A DNA stretch of 64,000 bases, taken from NCBI RefSeq assembly GCF_000802155.2, contig NZ_JQGJ02000003.1, forward strand, positions 434,001 through 498,000. The letters are read 5' to 3'. The DNA is from Pseudomonas frederiksbergensis (GTDB lineage Bacteria; Pseudomonadota; Gammaproteobacteria; Pseudomonadales; Pseudomonadaceae). The position numbers were made by a program, and so were the translations under genes. Below, in pieces: positions 1 to 10,099 of this stretch. The notes under the pieces are model-generated. The model was not told the DNA's origin. It saw only the letters and a program-made list of their open reading frames with translations, and searched no databases. Every line of letters starts with the position of its first letter. Position 1 is the stretch's first letter.

Positions 1-159
1 GCGGCTGAAAATCAACTGGCTGCCGTTCTCGAACTTGACGGTAAGTACACCGGCGGAAATTTCCAGGTCGATGTCCATGTCGCTGTCATCGAAGATATCC
101 TCCAGTTTTTCCTGGGTTTCATCGACCAGATCGTGGAAACGGGCTTCGGACAAACTCAT
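1..159 (-). CDS. cyaY: Iron-sulfur cluster assembly/iron donor protein CyaY, N-terminal part (cut by window edge)
   Basis: The 53 residues visible read leftward from an ATG at 159 and stay open to the window edge. They match the N-terminus of bacterial frataxin: an opening MSLSEARFHDLVDE helix, an acidic stretch (EDIFDDSDMDID) that forms the iron-binding acidic ridge, then the first beta strands (LTVKFENGSQLIFSR). Frataxin/CyaY binds iron in the cytosol and modulates the IscS-IscU cluster machinery; full length is about 110 residues, so roughly half is missing here. It is divergent from lptM-lysA, the usual arrangement in Pseudomonas. Identification is secure from the acidic helix and the context. 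Confidence 0.93.
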   Translation of the reverse strand, partial: MSLSEARFHDLVDETQEKLEDIFDDSDMDIDLEISAGVLTVKFENGSQLIFSR

Positions 160-322
160 TGCGGCAACCTCAAAAATGTCTGATCGGGCTCAAGCGCCGC
201 AAGATACGGACGCGCCCGGCTGAATGCAAAGGATAACGACCAAGGGCCCGTGGGCGCTGAACATTGTCCACCGAACGCGCCCACCTGGAGTGCAAGGCCC
301 GCCGGACGGGCGCCCCGTTGCA

Positions 323-351
323 TAGGCAAGCTGACGGGTGGCCGGTATACT
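323..351 (+). promoter_or_regulatory. Candidate sigma-70 promoter for lptM-lysA-dapF
   Basis: TAGGCA (323-328), 17 bases, then TATACT (346-351) lie 35 bases before the lptM start in the cyaY-lptM divergent region. The -10 is five of six to consensus, the -35 four of six. No other good pair was seen between 160 and 385. Position and spacing only; no experimental support. Confidence 0.5.
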
Positions 352-385
352 CCGGCGCAATTAACGCATTTTCAAGGATTTCGCC

Positions 386-556
386 ATGAAGCGCCTGATC
401 TCTTCCCTTGCTGCGCTCGTCGCGGTTGCCTGCCTTGTGACAGCCTGTGGTCAAAAAGGTCCGCTGTACCTGCCTGATGACAGCAAGTCCCCTGAAGAGC
501 AGGCCAAGTCGTCGCAATCCAAATCCCACGCGCACGACACCCAGACCACTTACTAA
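386..556 (+). CDS. lptM: LptM (LppL/YifL) small lipoprotein
   Basis: A 56-residue lipoprotein. The N-terminus is a lipoprotein signal with lipobox LVTAC ending at Cys22, followed by the family signature GQKGPLYLPDD. In E. coli LptM (YifL) binds the LptD-LptE translocon at the outer membrane and helps its disulfide maturation. The tail after residue 35 is hydrophilic and low-complexity (Lys, Ser, Gln, His). It starts at ATG 386 with AAGGA upstream and ends 9 bases before lysA, so it is the first gene of the lysA operon, as in other gammaproteobacteria. Confidence 0.93.
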   Translation: MKRLISSLAALVAVACLVTACGQKGPLYLPDDSKSPEEQAKSSQSKSHAHDTQTTY

Positions 557-565
557 GGGACCGCC

Positions 566-1813
566 ATGGACGCTTTTAACTACCGTGGCGGGGAGCTGTT
601 CGCGGAAGGGGTTGCCCTGTCCGCGATCGCCGAACGTTTCGGCACGCCGACCTACGTCTACTCCCGTGCCCACATCGAAGCCCAATACCGGACATTCGCC
701 GATGCCCTCGAAGGCATGCCGCACCTGGTGTGCTTCGCTGTAAAAGCCAACTCGAACCTGGGCGTGCTCAACGTCCTCGCGCGCCTGGGCGCTGGCTTCG
801 ACATCGTGTCCGGCGGCGAGCTTGAGCGCGTGCTGGCCGCTGGCGGCAGCCCCGACAAAATCGTGTTCTCCGGCGTCGGCAAGACCCGCGAAGACATGCG
901 TCGCGCCCTGGAAGTCGGCGTGCATTGCTTCAACATCGAATCCACCGACGAGCTGGAGCGCCTGCAGGTGGTCGCCGCCGAGCTGGGCGTTCGTGCGCCG
1001 GTCTCGCTGCGCGTGAACCCGGACGTCGACGCCGGCACCCACCCGTACATTTCCACCGGCCTCAAGGAAAACAAGTTCGGCATCGCCATTGCCGACGCCG
1101 AGGATGTGTACGTACGCGCCGCCCAACTGCCGAACCTGGAAGTGCTGGGTGTCGATTGCCACATCGGCTCGCAACTGACCACCCTCGAACCGTTCATCGA
1201 CGCCCTCGACCGCCTGCTGGCGCTGGTGGATCGCCTCGGCGACTGCGGCATCTACCTGCGTCACATCGACCTGGGTGGCGGTGTCGGCGTGCGTTATCGC
1301 GATGAAGAGCCGCCACTGGTGGCCGACTACATCAAGACCGTGCGCGAACGCCTTGAAGGCCGTGACCTGGCGCTGATGTTCGAGCCAGGCCGCTACATCG
1401 TCGCCAACGCCGGCGTGCTGCTGACACAGGTCGAATACCTCAAGCACACCGAGCACAAGGACTTCGCCATCGTCGACGCGGCCATGAACGACCTGATCCG
1501 CCCGGCGCTGTACCAGGCCTGGATGGACGTCACCGCCGTGCGCCCGCGCGATACCGCGGCCCGCGACTACGACATCGTCGGGCCGATCTGCGAAACCGGC
1601 GATTTCCTTGCCAAAGGCCGTGCGCTGGCACTGGAAGAAGGCGATCTGCTGGCCGTGCATTCGGCGGGCGCCTACGGGTTTGTCATGAGTTCCAACTACA
1701 ACACCCGCGGCCGCTGCGCCGAGGTGCTGGTGGACGGTGATCAGGCATTCGAAGTACGCCGCCGCGAGACGGTAGCCGAACTGTTTGCCGGCGAAAGCCT
1801 GCTGCCGGAGTAA
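566..1813 (+). CDS. lysA: Diaminopimelate decarboxylase
   Basis: A 415-residue PLP enzyme that decarboxylates meso-diaminopimelate to L-lysine, the last step of lysine synthesis. It is a fold-III decarboxylase: the PLP lysine is K60 in [14 protein letters not shown] lies near residue 200, the glycine loop LGGGVG near 235 holds the PLP phosphate, and the CETGD motif near 345 supplies the cysteine from the partner subunit of the dimer. The C-terminal beta domain ends in the [13 protein letters not shown] signature. Length is typical. It lies 9 bases after lptM and 4 bases before dapF, so the three are almost certainly cotranscribed. Confidence 0.98.
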   Translation: MDAFNYRGGELFAEGVALSAIAERFGTPTYVYSRAHIEAQYRTFADALEGMPHLVCFAVKANSNLGVLNVLARLGAGFDIVSGGELERVLAAGGSPDKIVFSGVGKTREDMRRALEVGVHCFNIESTDELERLQVVAAELGVRAPVSLRVNPDVDAGTHPYISTGLKENKFGIAIADAEDVYVRAAQLPNLEVLGVDCHIGSQLTTLEPFIDALDRLLALVDRLGDCGIYLRHIDLGGGVGVRYRDEEPPLVADYIKTVRERLEGRDLALMFEPGRYIVANAGVLLTQVEYLKHTEHKDFAIVDAAMNDLIRPALYQAWMDVTAVRPRDTAARDYDIVGPICETGDFLAKGRALALEEGDLLAVHSAGAYGFVMSSNYNTRGRCAEVLVDGDQAFEVRRRETVAELFAGESLLPE

Positions 1814-1817
1814 TACC

Positions 1818-2648
1818 ATGCTGCTGCGTTTTACCAAGATGCACGGCCTGGGCAATGATTTCATGGTCCTCGACCTGGTCAGCCAGCACGCGCACATCCT
1901 GCCCAAGCATGCCAAGCAATGGGGCGACCGGCACACCGGCATCGGTTTCGACCAGTTGCTGATTGTCGAGGCACCGAACAACCCGGACGTGGATTTCCGC
2001 TACCGGATCTTCAACGCCGACGGTTCGGAGGTGGAGCAGTGTGGCAACGGCGCGCGCTGCTTCGCCCGTTTCGTGCTGGACAAGCGCCTGACCGCCAAGC
2101 GGCAGATTCGCGTCGAGACCAAAAGCGGCATCATCGAACTGGATGTGCGCAGCGACGGCCAGATCGGCGTCAACATGGGCGCCCCGCGCCTGGTGCCGGC
2201 GGATATCCCATTCCAGGCACCGGCCCAGGCCCTGAGCTATACCGTTGACGTCGACGGTACCCCGGTGGAACTGGCGGCGGTCTCCATGGGCAATCCCCAT
2301 GCGGTGCTGCGCGTGGACGACATCAACAGCGCACCGGTACACACCCTGGGGCCGAAGATCGAAAATCATCCGCGCTTCCCGGCACGCGTCAACGTCGGTT
2401 TCCTGCAGGTCATCGATCGCCACCGCGCCCAACTGCGTGTCTGGGAACGTGGCGCCGGGGAAACCCAGGCCTGTGGCACAGGCGCTTGCGCCGCCGCGGT
2501 CGCCGCGATCAGCCAGGGCTGGATGGATTCGCCATTGTTGATCGACCTGCCCGGCGGACGCCTGTCCATCGAATGGGCAGGCCCAGGCCAACCGGTGATG
2601 ATGACCGGCCCGGCCGTACGCGTATACGAAGGACAAGTTCGTCTTTGA
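1818..2648 (+). CDS. dapF: Diaminopimelate epimerase
   Basis: A 276-residue PLP-independent epimerase converting LL- to meso-diaminopimelate, which feeds both LysA and peptidoglycan. The two pseudo-symmetric halves each give a catalytic cysteine: C75 in EQCGNGARC and one near residue 219 in [12 protein letters not shown]. The N-terminus [11 protein letters not shown] is the family signature. The frame is open further upstream, but ATG 1818 starts exactly at that conserved N-terminus, 4 bases after the lysA stop. It precedes the DUF484 gene by 13 bases in the same operon. Confidence 0.98.
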   Translation: MLLRFTKMHGLGNDFMVLDLVSQHAHILPKHAKQWGDRHTGIGFDQLLIVEAPNNPDVDFRYRIFNADGSEVEQCGNGARCFARFVLDKRLTAKRQIRVETKSGIIELDVRSDGQIGVNMGAPRLVPADIPFQAPAQALSYTVDVDGTPVELAAVSMGNPHAVLRVDDINSAPVHTLGPKIENHPRFPARVNVGFLQVIDRHRAQLRVWERGAGETQACGTGACAAAVAAISQGWMDSPLLIDLPGGRLSIEWAGPGQPVMMTGPAVRVYEGQVRL

Positions 2649-2661
2649 GTGAGCCAAAGCC

Positions 2662-3384
2662 ATGACCGACAAGCCAAAGGTTCCAGCACCGCAGCCCGAC
2701 GAATCCCCGAGCCTTCCAGACGCTGCGGCCGTGGCCGCGTATCTGGAGGCGCATCCGGACTTTTTCGTCGAGCACGAAGACCTGCTTGCAACGATGCGGA
2801 TCCCCCATCGGCGCGGCGATACCGTGTCGCTGGTCGAACACCAGATGAAAATCCTGCGTGAGCGCAACATCGAAATGCGCCATCGCCTCTCGCACCTGAT
2901 GGACGTCGCCCGGGACAACGACCGGCTCTTCGACAAGACCCGTCGGCTGATTCTCGCACTGATGGACGCGAGCACCCTGGAAGACCTGGTGATGAGTGTC
3001 GAAGACAGCCTGCGCCAAGACTTCCAGGTGCCCTTCGTCAGCCTGATCCTGTTTGGCGATAACGCCATGCCAGTGGGACGCTGGGTTACCCACGCCGACG
3101 CGCAGACGGCCATCGGCGGCCTGCTCACGGAAAACAAAAGCGTCAGCGGCAGCCTGCGCGAGCATGAGCTGGACTTCCTGTTCGGTGAAGAACAGCGCAA
3201 GCAGATCGGCTCCACCGCCGTCGTCGCAATTGCCCACCAGGGCGTGCATGGCGTGTTGGCCATCGCCAGTCGCGATCCGCAGCACTACAAGAGTTCGGTG
3301 GGCACGCTGTTCCTGAGCTACATCGCCGAAGTCACCGGCCGGGTGCTGCCACGGGTTGCCGGTTCGCTGCGTTCGGTACGCTGA
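2662..3384 (+). CDS. DUF484 family GAF-like protein
   Basis: A 240-residue cytosolic protein of the DUF484 family, located between dapF and xerC as in many gammaproteobacteria. The first 60 residues hold the family signature ([17 protein letters not shown], then LRIPH-like [18 protein letters not shown]), a helical stretch follows, and the rest is a predicted GAF fold ending [15 protein letters not shown]. The family has no established biochemical role; the constant linkage to xerC suggests a connection with recombination or cell division, but that is inference. Two bases separate it from xerC, so translation is probably coupled. Confidence 0.9.
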   Translation: MTDKPKVPAPQPDESPSLPDAAAVAAYLEAHPDFFVEHEDLLATMRIPHRRGDTVSLVEHQMKILRERNIEMRHRLSHLMDVARDNDRLFDKTRRLILALMDASTLEDLVMSVEDSLRQDFQVPFVSLILFGDNAMPVGRWVTHADAQTAIGGLLTENKSVSGSLREHELDFLFGEEQRKQIGSTAVVAIAHQGVHGVLAIASRDPQHYKSSVGTLFLSYIAEVTGRVLPRVAGSLRSVR

Positions 3385-3386
3385 GG

Positions 3387-4286
3387 ATGGAGCGGCAACT
3401 GGACGCCTACTGCGAACACCTGCGCAGTGAGCGCCAGGTGTCGCCTCACACCTTGTCGGCCTATCGCCGCGACCTCGAAAAGGTACTGGGCTGGTGCCAG
3501 AAGCAGAACATCGAGAGCTGGGCGGCCCTGGACATCCAGCGCCTGCGCAGCCTCGTTGCGCGTCTGCATCAACAGGGACAATCCTCCCGCAGCCTTGCGC
3601 GATTGTTGTCGGCGGTGCGTGGCCTGTATCACTACCTGAACCGCGAAGGCCTGTGCGATCACGACCCGGCCACCGGCCTGGCACCGCCCAAAGGCGAACG
3701 CCGGCTGCCCAAGACCCTCGACACCGACCGTGCCTTGCAATTGCTCGATGGCGCCGTCGAGGATGACTTCATGGCGCGCCGGGACCAGGCGATCCTTGAG
3801 CTCTTCTATTCCTCCGGTCTGCGGCTTTCCGAACTGACGGGGCTGGACCTGGACCAACTGGACCTGGCTGACGGCATGGTCCAGGTACTCGGCAAAGGCA
3901 GCAAGACCCGCCTGCTGCCCATCGGCCGCAAGGCCCGGGAAGCCCTGGAACTGTGGTTGCCGCTGCGAGCGATGACCAATCCGGTCGATGACGCGGTATT
4001 CGTCAGCCTGCAAGGCCGCCGGCTAGGCCCGCGGACCATCCAATTGCGGGTCAAGGCCGCCGGCGAACGTGAACTCGGGCAGAACCTGCACCCGCACATG
4101 CTCAGGCATTCGTTCGCCAGCCATCTGCTGGAGTCTTCCCAGGACCTGCGCGCCGTCCAGGAACTGCTCGGCCACTCGGACATCAAGACCACCCAGATCT
4201 ATACCCATCTGGATTTCCAACACCTGGCGACGGTCTATGACAGTGCCCACCCCAGGGCCAAACGCATCAAGGGCGACGAATCATGA
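3387..4286 (+). CDS. xerC: Tyrosine recombinase XerC
   Basis: A 299-residue site-specific recombinase that, with XerD, resolves chromosome dimers at dif under FtsK control. The N-terminal SAM-like DNA-binding domain covers about residues 1-90. The catalytic set is complete: R146 (SSGLRLSEL), K170 (LGKGSK), H237 and R240 (HPHMLRHS), H263 (LGHSDIKTT) and the nucleophile Y272 (QIYTHL). In Pseudomonas it was first named sss. It follows the DUF484 gene by 2 bases and overlaps the downstream HAD gene by 4 bases (ATGA), which indicates one transcript with lysA-dapF. Confidence 0.97.
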   Translation: MERQLDAYCEHLRSERQVSPHTLSAYRRDLEKVLGWCQKQNIESWAALDIQRLRSLVARLHQQGQSSRSLARLLSAVRGLYHYLNREGLCDHDPATGLAPPKGERRLPKTLDTDRALQLLDGAVEDDFMARRDQAILELFYSSGLRLSELTGLDLDQLDLADGMVQVLGKGSKTRLLPIGRKAREALELWLPLRAMTNPVDDAVFVSLQGRRLGPRTIQLRVKAAGERELGQNLHPHMLRHSFASHLLESSQDLRAVQELLGHSDIKTTQIYTHLDFQHLATVYDSAHPRAKRIKGDES

Positions 4287-4987
4287 CCATCGAGCTCATC
4301 ACTTTCGACCTGGACGACACGCTATGGGACACCGCTCCGGTGATCGCCAGCGCTGAAGCCGTCTTGCGCCAATGGCTGGCCGACAACGCACCCGACCTGG
4401 GTGATTTTCCGGTGGAGCGCCTGTGGACGATCCGCACCCAAGTGCTCAGCGAAGAACCCAACCTCAAGCACCGCATCAGTGCACTGCGCCGGCGCGTGCT
4501 GTTCCGGGCGCTGCAAGATGCCGGCTACGACCAGTGGCGGGCCTCGGAACTGGCGGACCAGGGATTCGAGGCGTTCCTGCATGCGCGTCATCAACTGGAA
4601 ATTTTTCCCGAAGTCGAGCCGACCCTGGAAATCCTCGCCAATCATTTCGCCCTTGGCGTCGTCACCAACGGCAATGCCGATGTGAGTCGCCTGGGGCTGG
4701 CGGATTACTTCAAGTTCGCCTTGTGCGCCGAAGACATCGGTATTGCCAAGCCTGATGCAAGGTTGTTCCAGGAAGCCCTGCAAAGGGGCGGCGCCACGGC
4801 GCAAACCGCCGTGCATGTGGGCGATCACCCGGGCGACGACATCGCCGGCGCCCAGCAGGCCGGCCTGCGCGCTGTCTGGTTCAACCCGGCGGGCAAGGCA
4901 TGGGATGCCGATCATGCACCGGACGCGCAAATCCGCAGCCTGACCGAACTGCCGGGATTATTGGCAGGATGGCATAGCCAGCGCTGA
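4283..4987 (+). CDS. HAD-superfamily hydrolase, YigB-like
   Basis: A 234-residue HAD phosphatase. Motif I is DLDDTLWD with nucleophile D9 and acid/base D11; motif II is VTNGN near residue 130; motif III/IV is [11 protein letters not shown] followed by [12 protein letters not shown]. The cap between motifs I and II is all-helical (subclass I). In E. coli the gene in this position after xerC is yigB, an FMN phosphatase, and the same role is plausible here but unproven. Start and stop codons overlap with xerC (ATGA), so it is the last gene of the operon, which ends at the terminator at 5068-5100. Confidence 0.88.
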   Translation: MTIELITFDLDDTLWDTAPVIASAEAVLRQWLADNAPDLGDFPVERLWTIRTQVLSEEPNLKHRISALRRRVLFRALQDAGYDQWRASELADQGFEAFLHARHQLEIFPEVEPTLEILANHFALGVVTNGNADVSRLGLADYFKFALCAEDIGIAKPDARLFQEALQRGGATAQTAVHVGDHPGDDIAGAQQAGLRAVWFNPAGKAWDADHAPDAQIRSLTELPGLLAGWHSQR

Positions 4988-5067
4988 GCCCTGGAGAAGC
5001 GGTGTACTGCGTGCTATGCCAGGCGCAAATCCCACTGGGAATGCACCGGGCTTAAAAGCTGCATCCA

Positions 5068-5100
5068 TGAAAAAGCCCGCAGCGACGGCGGGCTTTTTCA
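5068..5100. terminator. Bidirectional Rho-independent terminator
   Basis: A perfect 13-base stem (TGAAAAAGCCCGC / GCGGGCTTTTTCA) with loop AGCGACG. A-runs and T-runs flank the GC core on both sides, so it can stop the xerC-HAD transcript from the left and the sutA transcript from the right. Confidence 0.9.
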
Positions 5101-5118
5101 GCAAGCAAGGGCAGATAC

Positions 5119-5442
5119 TCAGATAGGGCGGCTGCCGTACTTGTTGTCAGGCTTCTTGGGCGGATCGGCGACCACGTTGGCCTCCACTTCCTGCACCTTT
5201 CCGCCCCTGGCCAGGAATTCCTCCATGGCCTTGGCGAGCGCATCACGCTCCTTGTTCTTGGCCTCTACGCTTGGCAACTCGTCGACCGATACCGCGGCCT
5301 TGGCCTTGCCTTTGGCAGTCGGGACCGGAACATCGGCACCGTCGTCGTCAGCAACATCTTCAGCCGCCGCTTCCAGGCCTTCTTCGGTCTCGTCCTCGTC
5401 ACCTACTTCGAGGTCGTCGTTTTCCAGATCATCGTCGCTCAT
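5119..5442 (-). CDS. sutA: SutA, RNA polymerase-binding slow-growth regulator
   Basis: A 107-residue acidic protein. Residues 1-40 are almost wholly Asp/Glu with hydrophobics and likely disordered; a central helix (VEAKNKERDALAKAMEEFLARGG) follows; the tail is short and basic (DPPKKPDNKYGSRPI). This matches SutA of P. aeruginosa, which binds RNA polymerase and helps transcription of housekeeping and rRNA genes during slow growth. ATG 5442 begins the MSDDDLE N-terminus of the family. It is separated from the yjbQ-like gene by about 100 bases and ends at a shared terminator. Confidence 0.9.
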   Translation of the reverse strand: MSDDDLENDDLEVGDEDETEEGLEAAAEDVADDDGADVPVPTAKGKAKAAVSVDELPSVEAKNKERDALAKAMEEFLARGGKVQEVEANVVADPPKKPDNKYGSRPI

Positions 5443-5543
5443 GTTCTACCTCATGACTTGCGAAAAGCAGATTAGTTATAGCCCAGCTTCGCCATCTGTC
5501 GAAGGCTGCCAGAAAAAATTCAAGATCCGCCGGCAATCAGCGG

Positions 5544-5969
5544 TCATGCCCCTTCACCGTGCAAGGTGGCGAGGACTTTGCGAGCACCGCCATGATCACG
5601 GTGCTCGCCCAGATAAACGCCTTGCCAGGTACCCAACGCCAACTGTCCCGCCGTTACCGGAAGGCTGAGCTGACATCCCAGCACACTGGCCTTGAAGTGC
5701 GCCGGGAGGTCGTCCAGGCCTTCGTCGTTGTGCTCATAGCCGGCGGTTCCTTGTGGGATCAGCCGATTGAAAAATCGTTCGAAGTCTCGACGTACCGCCG
5801 GATCGGCGTTCTCGTTGATGGTCAACGAGGCCGAGGTATGCTGCAGCCACAGATGCAACAGACCGACCCGACAGGCCTTGAGTTCAGGCAGGCCGGCGAG
5901 CAACTCGTCCGTCACCAGATGAAAGCCCCGGGGCCTCGCCCGCAGGGTTATCAGCGTCTGTTGCCACAT
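5544..5969 (-). CDS. YjbQ/UPF0047 family protein (secondary thiamine-phosphate synthase-like)
   Basis: A 141-residue single-domain protein of the YjbQ family. Signatures are [12 protein letters not shown] near the N-terminus, [21 protein letters not shown] in the middle (the His and Glu of the active pocket) and [21 protein letters not shown] at the end. E. coli YjbQ has weak thiamine-phosphate synthase activity; the physiological role is unclear. The frame opens 9 codons earlier, but ATG 5969 gives the standard N-terminus MWQQTL and has GGAG eight bases upstream. It reads in the same direction as sutA. Confidence 0.88.
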   Translation of the reverse strand: MWQQTLITLRARPRGFHLVTDELLAGLPELKACRVGLLHLWLQHTSASLTINENADPAVRRDFERFFNRLIPQGTAGYEHNDEGLDDLPAHFKASVLGCQLSLPVTAGQLALGTWQGVYLGEHRDHGGARKVLATLHGEGA

Positions 5970-6140
5970 ACAGATCTCCGCACGTTCGGCGCGCATTCTA
6001 GCGCGCTCTGGAAAAAAACAAAGGGCCTAATATTCCTGCCTCGATGTAAGTCTTTGGCGGTAGAAAAACCCATGTCGCATACACAACAAAAGGCGTCGGA
6101 AAAAACCAGCCCGCCTTGTGAGCAATGACAAATTCCAGGC

Positions 6141-6176
6141 AAAAAAATGCCCGGCGAACCGGGCATTTTTTTTTGC
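6141..6176. terminator. Terminator after amtB
   Basis: Stem AAAAAAATGCCCGG / CCGGGCATTTTTTT with a CGAA tetraloop, just beyond the amtB stop at 6184. A- and T-runs on both sides make it able to act in both directions, though only amtB ends here. Confidence 0.85.
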
Positions 6177-6183
6177 GCGTTGC

Positions 6184-7518
6184 TTACAGGTTGTAGCCAC
6201 GCTCGTTGTGCTGGGCCAAGTCCAGGCCTACAGCTTCTTCTTCCTCGGAGACACGCAGGCCCATGACGGCGTCCAGTACCTTGAGGATGATGAAGGTCAC
6301 GACCGCGGTATAGATCACGGTGAAGCCGACACCTTTGAATTGAATCCACACTTGCGCGCCGATATCGGTCACGGTGCCGAAGCCACCCAGTGCCGGAGCA
6401 GCGAACACGCCGGTCAGGATCGCACCGAGGATACCGCCGATGCCGTGCACGCCGAAGGCATCCAGGGAGTCGTCATAACCGAGTTTGCGCTTGAGGGTGG
6501 TGGCGCAGAAGAAACACACCACACCGGCTGCCAGGCCGATGACCAGTGCGCCCATCGGGCCCACGGTACCAGCGGCGGGGGTGATGGCGACCAGGCCAGC
6601 CACGACACCCGAGGCGATGCCCAGTGCGCTTGGCTTGCCGTGGGTGATCCACTCGGCAAACATCCAGCCCAGCGCCGCCGCAGCGGTAGCGATCTGGGTC
6701 ACCAGCATCGCCATGCCGGCGGTGCCGTTGGCGGCGACAGCGGAACCAGCGTTGAAACCGAACCAGCCCACCCACAGCATGGCCGCGCCCATCAGGGTGT
6801 AGCCGAGGTTATGTGGCGCCATCGGAGTGGTCGGGAAGCCTTTGCGCTTGCCCAGCACCAGGCAGGCTACCAGGCCGGCGATACCGGCGTTGATGTGCAC
6901 CACGGTGCCGCCCGCGAAGTCCAAAACGCCCCAGTCCCACATCAGGCCGCCGTTGCCGGACCAGACCATGTGCGCAATCGGCGCATACACCAGGGTGAAC
7001 CACACGCCCATGAAGATCAGCATGGCGGAGAACTTCATCCGCTCAGCGAACGCACCGACGATCAGCGCCGGAGTGATGATGGCGAAGGTCATCTGGAAGG
7101 TGATGAATACTGCTTCAGGGAACAACGCCGCCGGGCCGGTCAGGCTGGCCGGCGTGACGCCCGCGAGGAACGCCTTGCCCAGGCCGCCCACGAAGGAATT
7201 GAAGTTGACGACGCCCTGCTCCATGCCGGTGGTGTCGAACGCGATACTGTAGCCATAGATGACCCACAGGACACTGATCAGACCAGTAATGGCGAAGCAC
7301 TGCATCATCACGGAAAGAATGTTTTTCGACCGAACCATGCCGCCGTAGAACAGCGCAAGGCCAGGGATGGTCATGAACAGGACAAGAATCGTGGCAGTCA
7401 ACATCCAGGCGGTGTCGCCGGAGTTGAGGACTGGGGCTGCCGCTTCTTCCGCCATGGCCAGGCCAGGCATTACGAAGGACAACAGGGCTCCTAGCCCTGC
7501 GAATTTACGCAGAGTCAT
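6184..7518 (-). CDS. amtB: Ammonium transporter AmtB
   Basis: A 444-residue inner-membrane ammonium channel. A cleavable signal (MTLRKFAGLGALLSFVMPGLAMA) precedes the mature start AEEAAAP; eleven transmembrane helices follow. The twin pore histidines lie in GTVVHINAGIAGL and FGVHGIGGILGA, and the helix pattern GMVRSKNILSVMMQ and NAGSAVAANGTAGMA is typical. The cytosolic tail VGLDLAQHNERGYNL is where GlnK blocks the pore. It lies 33 bases downstream of glnK, the standard nitrogen-controlled pair. Confidence 0.98.
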   Translation of the reverse strand: MTLRKFAGLGALLSFVMPGLAMAEEAAAPVLNSGDTAWMLTATILVLFMTIPGLALFYGGMVRSKNILSVMMQCFAITGLISVLWVIYGYSIAFDTTGMEQGVVNFNSFVGGLGKAFLAGVTPASLTGPAALFPEAVFITFQMTFAIITPALIVGAFAERMKFSAMLIFMGVWFTLVYAPIAHMVWSGNGGLMWDWGVLDFAGGTVVHINAGIAGLVACLVLGKRKGFPTTPMAPHNLGYTLMGAAMLWVGWFGFNAGSAVAANGTAGMAMLVTQIATAAAALGWMFAEWITHGKPSALGIASGVVAGLVAITPAAGTVGPMGALVIGLAAGVVCFFCATTLKRKLGYDDSLDAFGVHGIGGILGAILTGVFAAPALGGFGTVTDIGAQVWIQFKGVGFTVIYTAVVTFIILKVLDAVMGLRVSEEEEAVGLDLAQHNERGYNL

Positions 7519-7551
7519 ATTGTTTTCTCCTGGGGCGTTGGGTTTGACGGC

Positions 7552-8139
<588 letters not shown>

Positions 8140-8248
8140 TTACCCGTTGCGCCGGCCTGCGCCGCGCCAGGAACCGGAGCGATACGCACAACAACGGTGC
8201 GACGGTGCCCGGGGTCGTGCGCGAAAAGCGTGCAACCCGATCCGCGAA

Positions 8249-8275
8249 TTGACTATAGACACTGCGTGATACACT
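8249..8275 (+). promoter_or_regulatory. Candidate ubiK promoter
   Basis: TTGACT (8249-8254), 15 bases, TACACT (8270-8275) preceded by TGA, which makes an extended -10. It lies about 28 bases before the ubiK ATG. The spacer is two bases short of ideal. Confidence 0.42.
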
Positions 8276-8303
8276 GGCCGCCATTGTTTCCAGGACACCT
8301 GAC

Positions 8304-8570
8304 ATGCTCGCGCCCAAAGATCTACTCGACGCCCTGAGCGGCCACGCCTCCCGCCTGTTGAGCGGCGACACGCCACTCCCCAGGAATGAAATCGAAAGCC
8401 AGTTCAAGGCCTTGCTGCAAAGCGGGTTCAGCAAGCTGGACCTGGTCAGCCGGGAAGAATTCGACAGCCAGATGGTCGTGCTGGCCCGCACTCGGGCGCG
8501 GCTGGAGAGCCTGGAAGCGAAGGTGGCCGAGCTGGAAGAGCGCCTGGCTCCGGCTCCGGCCCAGGATTAA
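8304..8570 (+). CDS. ubiK: UbiK (YqiC) ubiquinone biosynthesis accessory factor
   Basis: An 88-residue member of the BMFP/YqiC family. Residues 1-45 are an amphipathic helical region (MLAPKDLLDALSGHASRLL), and residues 50-83 form a coiled coil (SREEFDSQMVVLARTRARLESLEAKVAELEERL) that drives trimerisation. In E. coli and Salmonella UbiK binds UbiJ and lipids and is needed for efficient aerobic ubiquinone synthesis. It is a single-gene unit divergent from glnK and convergent with the histidine kinase at 8606, with only 35 bases between. Confidence 0.9.
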   Translation: MLAPKDLLDALSGHASRLLSGDTPLPRNEIESQFKALLQSGFSKLDLVSREEFDSQMVVLARTRARLESLEAKVAELEERLAPAPAQD

Positions 8571-8605
8571 CCCCCCGGCTCACGTGACGGGCTTTGGCGG
8601 GGCAC

Positions 8606-9883
8606 TCAAGCACTCGCCACCCGCTGAGCCTGGTCCGGAGTGAGTGCCAGCGGCAGCTCCAGGATAAACAGCGCGCCGCTGCCCGGCCCGGCGCTCCGGA
8701 CAGTCAGATCGCCGCCCAACTCGTGCGCTGCCAGGATGCAACTGTGCAAACCAAAGCCGTGGCCGTCGACACGCGTGGTGAAGCCGTGCTCGAACACCCG
8801 CGCGAGATTGTCTTGCGCAATTCCCTCGCCATTGTCCTCGACCTCGACCCGTACGCGCCCATCGTCAATGACCCTCAGGCGCAGGATGATCTGCGGCGAC
8901 CGGTTCGCACCCGCCTCCAGCGCTTGCTTGGCGTTGTTGATCAGATTGACCAGGATCTGCAGCACTCGATGCTTGTCCAGCGGCATTTGCGGGACATCAC
9001 TGAACTCCTTGATCAGTGTGATGTGGTGGCGGGCCAGGGACACATCGCAAATGCGCACGACATCCTCGACCAGCTCTCGTAGCGAACCCGACTCCAGGAC
9101 GCTGGCATTGCCGGCGTAGGACTGCTGGGTGGCGACGATTTCCTTGATGTGATCGATTCGGCGGGTCAACTGCGCCAACTCGGCGATCATGACCTGCTGC
9201 TCGATTGCCAGCGCATCGGCCAGCTTGTCCAGATAGTCCGGTAGCGCGCGCCCTTTCGGATCGCTGCTGATGAAATCGCCAAGATCGTCGGGGTGCTCTT
9301 TCATCAGTTGGGCAACCTTGGCCACGCCCGGCCCCTTCGACGTGTGCACCTTCTCGTAGAGAACCTGGGCGGAAACGTTGACGCTGTTGAGCACATTGCC
9401 TACGTTGTGCAGCACATTGGTGGCAATTTCCGCCATGCCGGCCCGGCGAGCCGTGGTAACCAGCTCAGCCTGCGCCTCGCGCAACTCGTCGTTGACCCTG
9501 GCCAACTGCTGCGGGCTGGGGATTTTCAAGGCCGCGGGTATCAGGCGGATCAACAGGATGGCAGTGATCACCGAAGCAATGGCGGTGATCACCTTGACCA
9601 GCGCCGACAGCCAATAATAAGGGTGCCAGATGGTCAGGATTTCCATTATGTGGCTGGTTCCGCAGGCCAGGATAAACACCCCGAACGCCGCGATCATCCA
9701 GTCGAACGGGACGTCCTTGCGCTTGTTGATGAAGTAGATGAGCGTGAACGGAATCGAGATATAGCTGAGGGTGATCAGGCTATCGGCGATCACGTTGGTC
9801 CACAACAGATCGGGACGCCACATATAGCAATGCCCGTGGGGCATGAAGCGCTTGTCGGTCAACAGCGCCAACAGATCGTTCAT
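8606..9883 (-). CDS. Sensor histidine kinase with ethylene-receptor-like membrane domain
   Basis: A 425-residue membrane kinase. Three transmembrane helices (about 28-52, 60-84, 92-114) resemble the ethylene-binding domain of plant ETR1: D34, Y41, I44-P45, C74 and H78 fall at the spacing of ETR1 D25, Y32, I35-P36, C65 and H69, and K97 matches the helix III lysine. The transmitter follows directly, with no GAF or PAS between: an H-box with likely phosphoacceptor H159 (NVLHNVGNVLNS), N-box INNAKQAL, and DNGEGIA and GHGFGLH boxes. No receiver domain or neighbouring response regulator is present. ATG 9883 (GAGGAA upstream) is preferred over GTG 9889. Confidence 0.85.
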   Translation of the reverse strand: MNDLLALLTDKRFMPHGHCYMWRPDLLWTNVIADSLITLSYISIPFTLIYFINKRKDVPFDWMIAAFGVFILACGTSHIMEILTIWHPYYWLSALVKVITAIASVITAILLIRLIPAALKIPSPQQLARVNDELREAQAELVTTARRAGMAEIATNVLHNVGNVLNSVNVSAQVLYEKVHTSKGPGVAKVAQLMKEHPDDLGDFISSDPKGRALPDYLDKLADALAIEQQVMIAELAQLTRRIDHIKEIVATQQSYAGNASVLESGSLRELVEDVVRICDVSLARHHITLIKEFSDVPQMPLDKHRVLQILVNLINNAKQALEAGANRSPQIILRLRVIDDGRVRVEVEDNGEGIAQDNLARVFEHGFTTRVDGHGFGLHSCILAAHELGGDLTVRSAGPGSGALFILELPLALTPDQAQRVASA

Positions 9884-10099
9884 TTTCACTTCCTCGTTGT
9901 GCCGGTGATCCCGCCAAGTGCCGTGCGGACAAATCCAGCGTAGCAGAGCCCTCCTCCGTACTGTTTGCCCCAGGATGACGCCATCGCCCCGGTAATATCC
10001 TGCGAAGATTTCGCCGTGAAACCAGCTCCCGGCTCAGTTTCGCCGGACTAATCTTCAAGGGCCGCAGGACGCGGCCCTCCAACAGTCAAGGAACGCTAC

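Noticed and set aside
170..1981. A 603-codon open frame on the minus strand across lysA
   Set aside because: It is antisense to lysA and dapF, has His/Gln/Val-rich composition typical of reversed GC-rich codons, and no domain. A shadow of the real genes.
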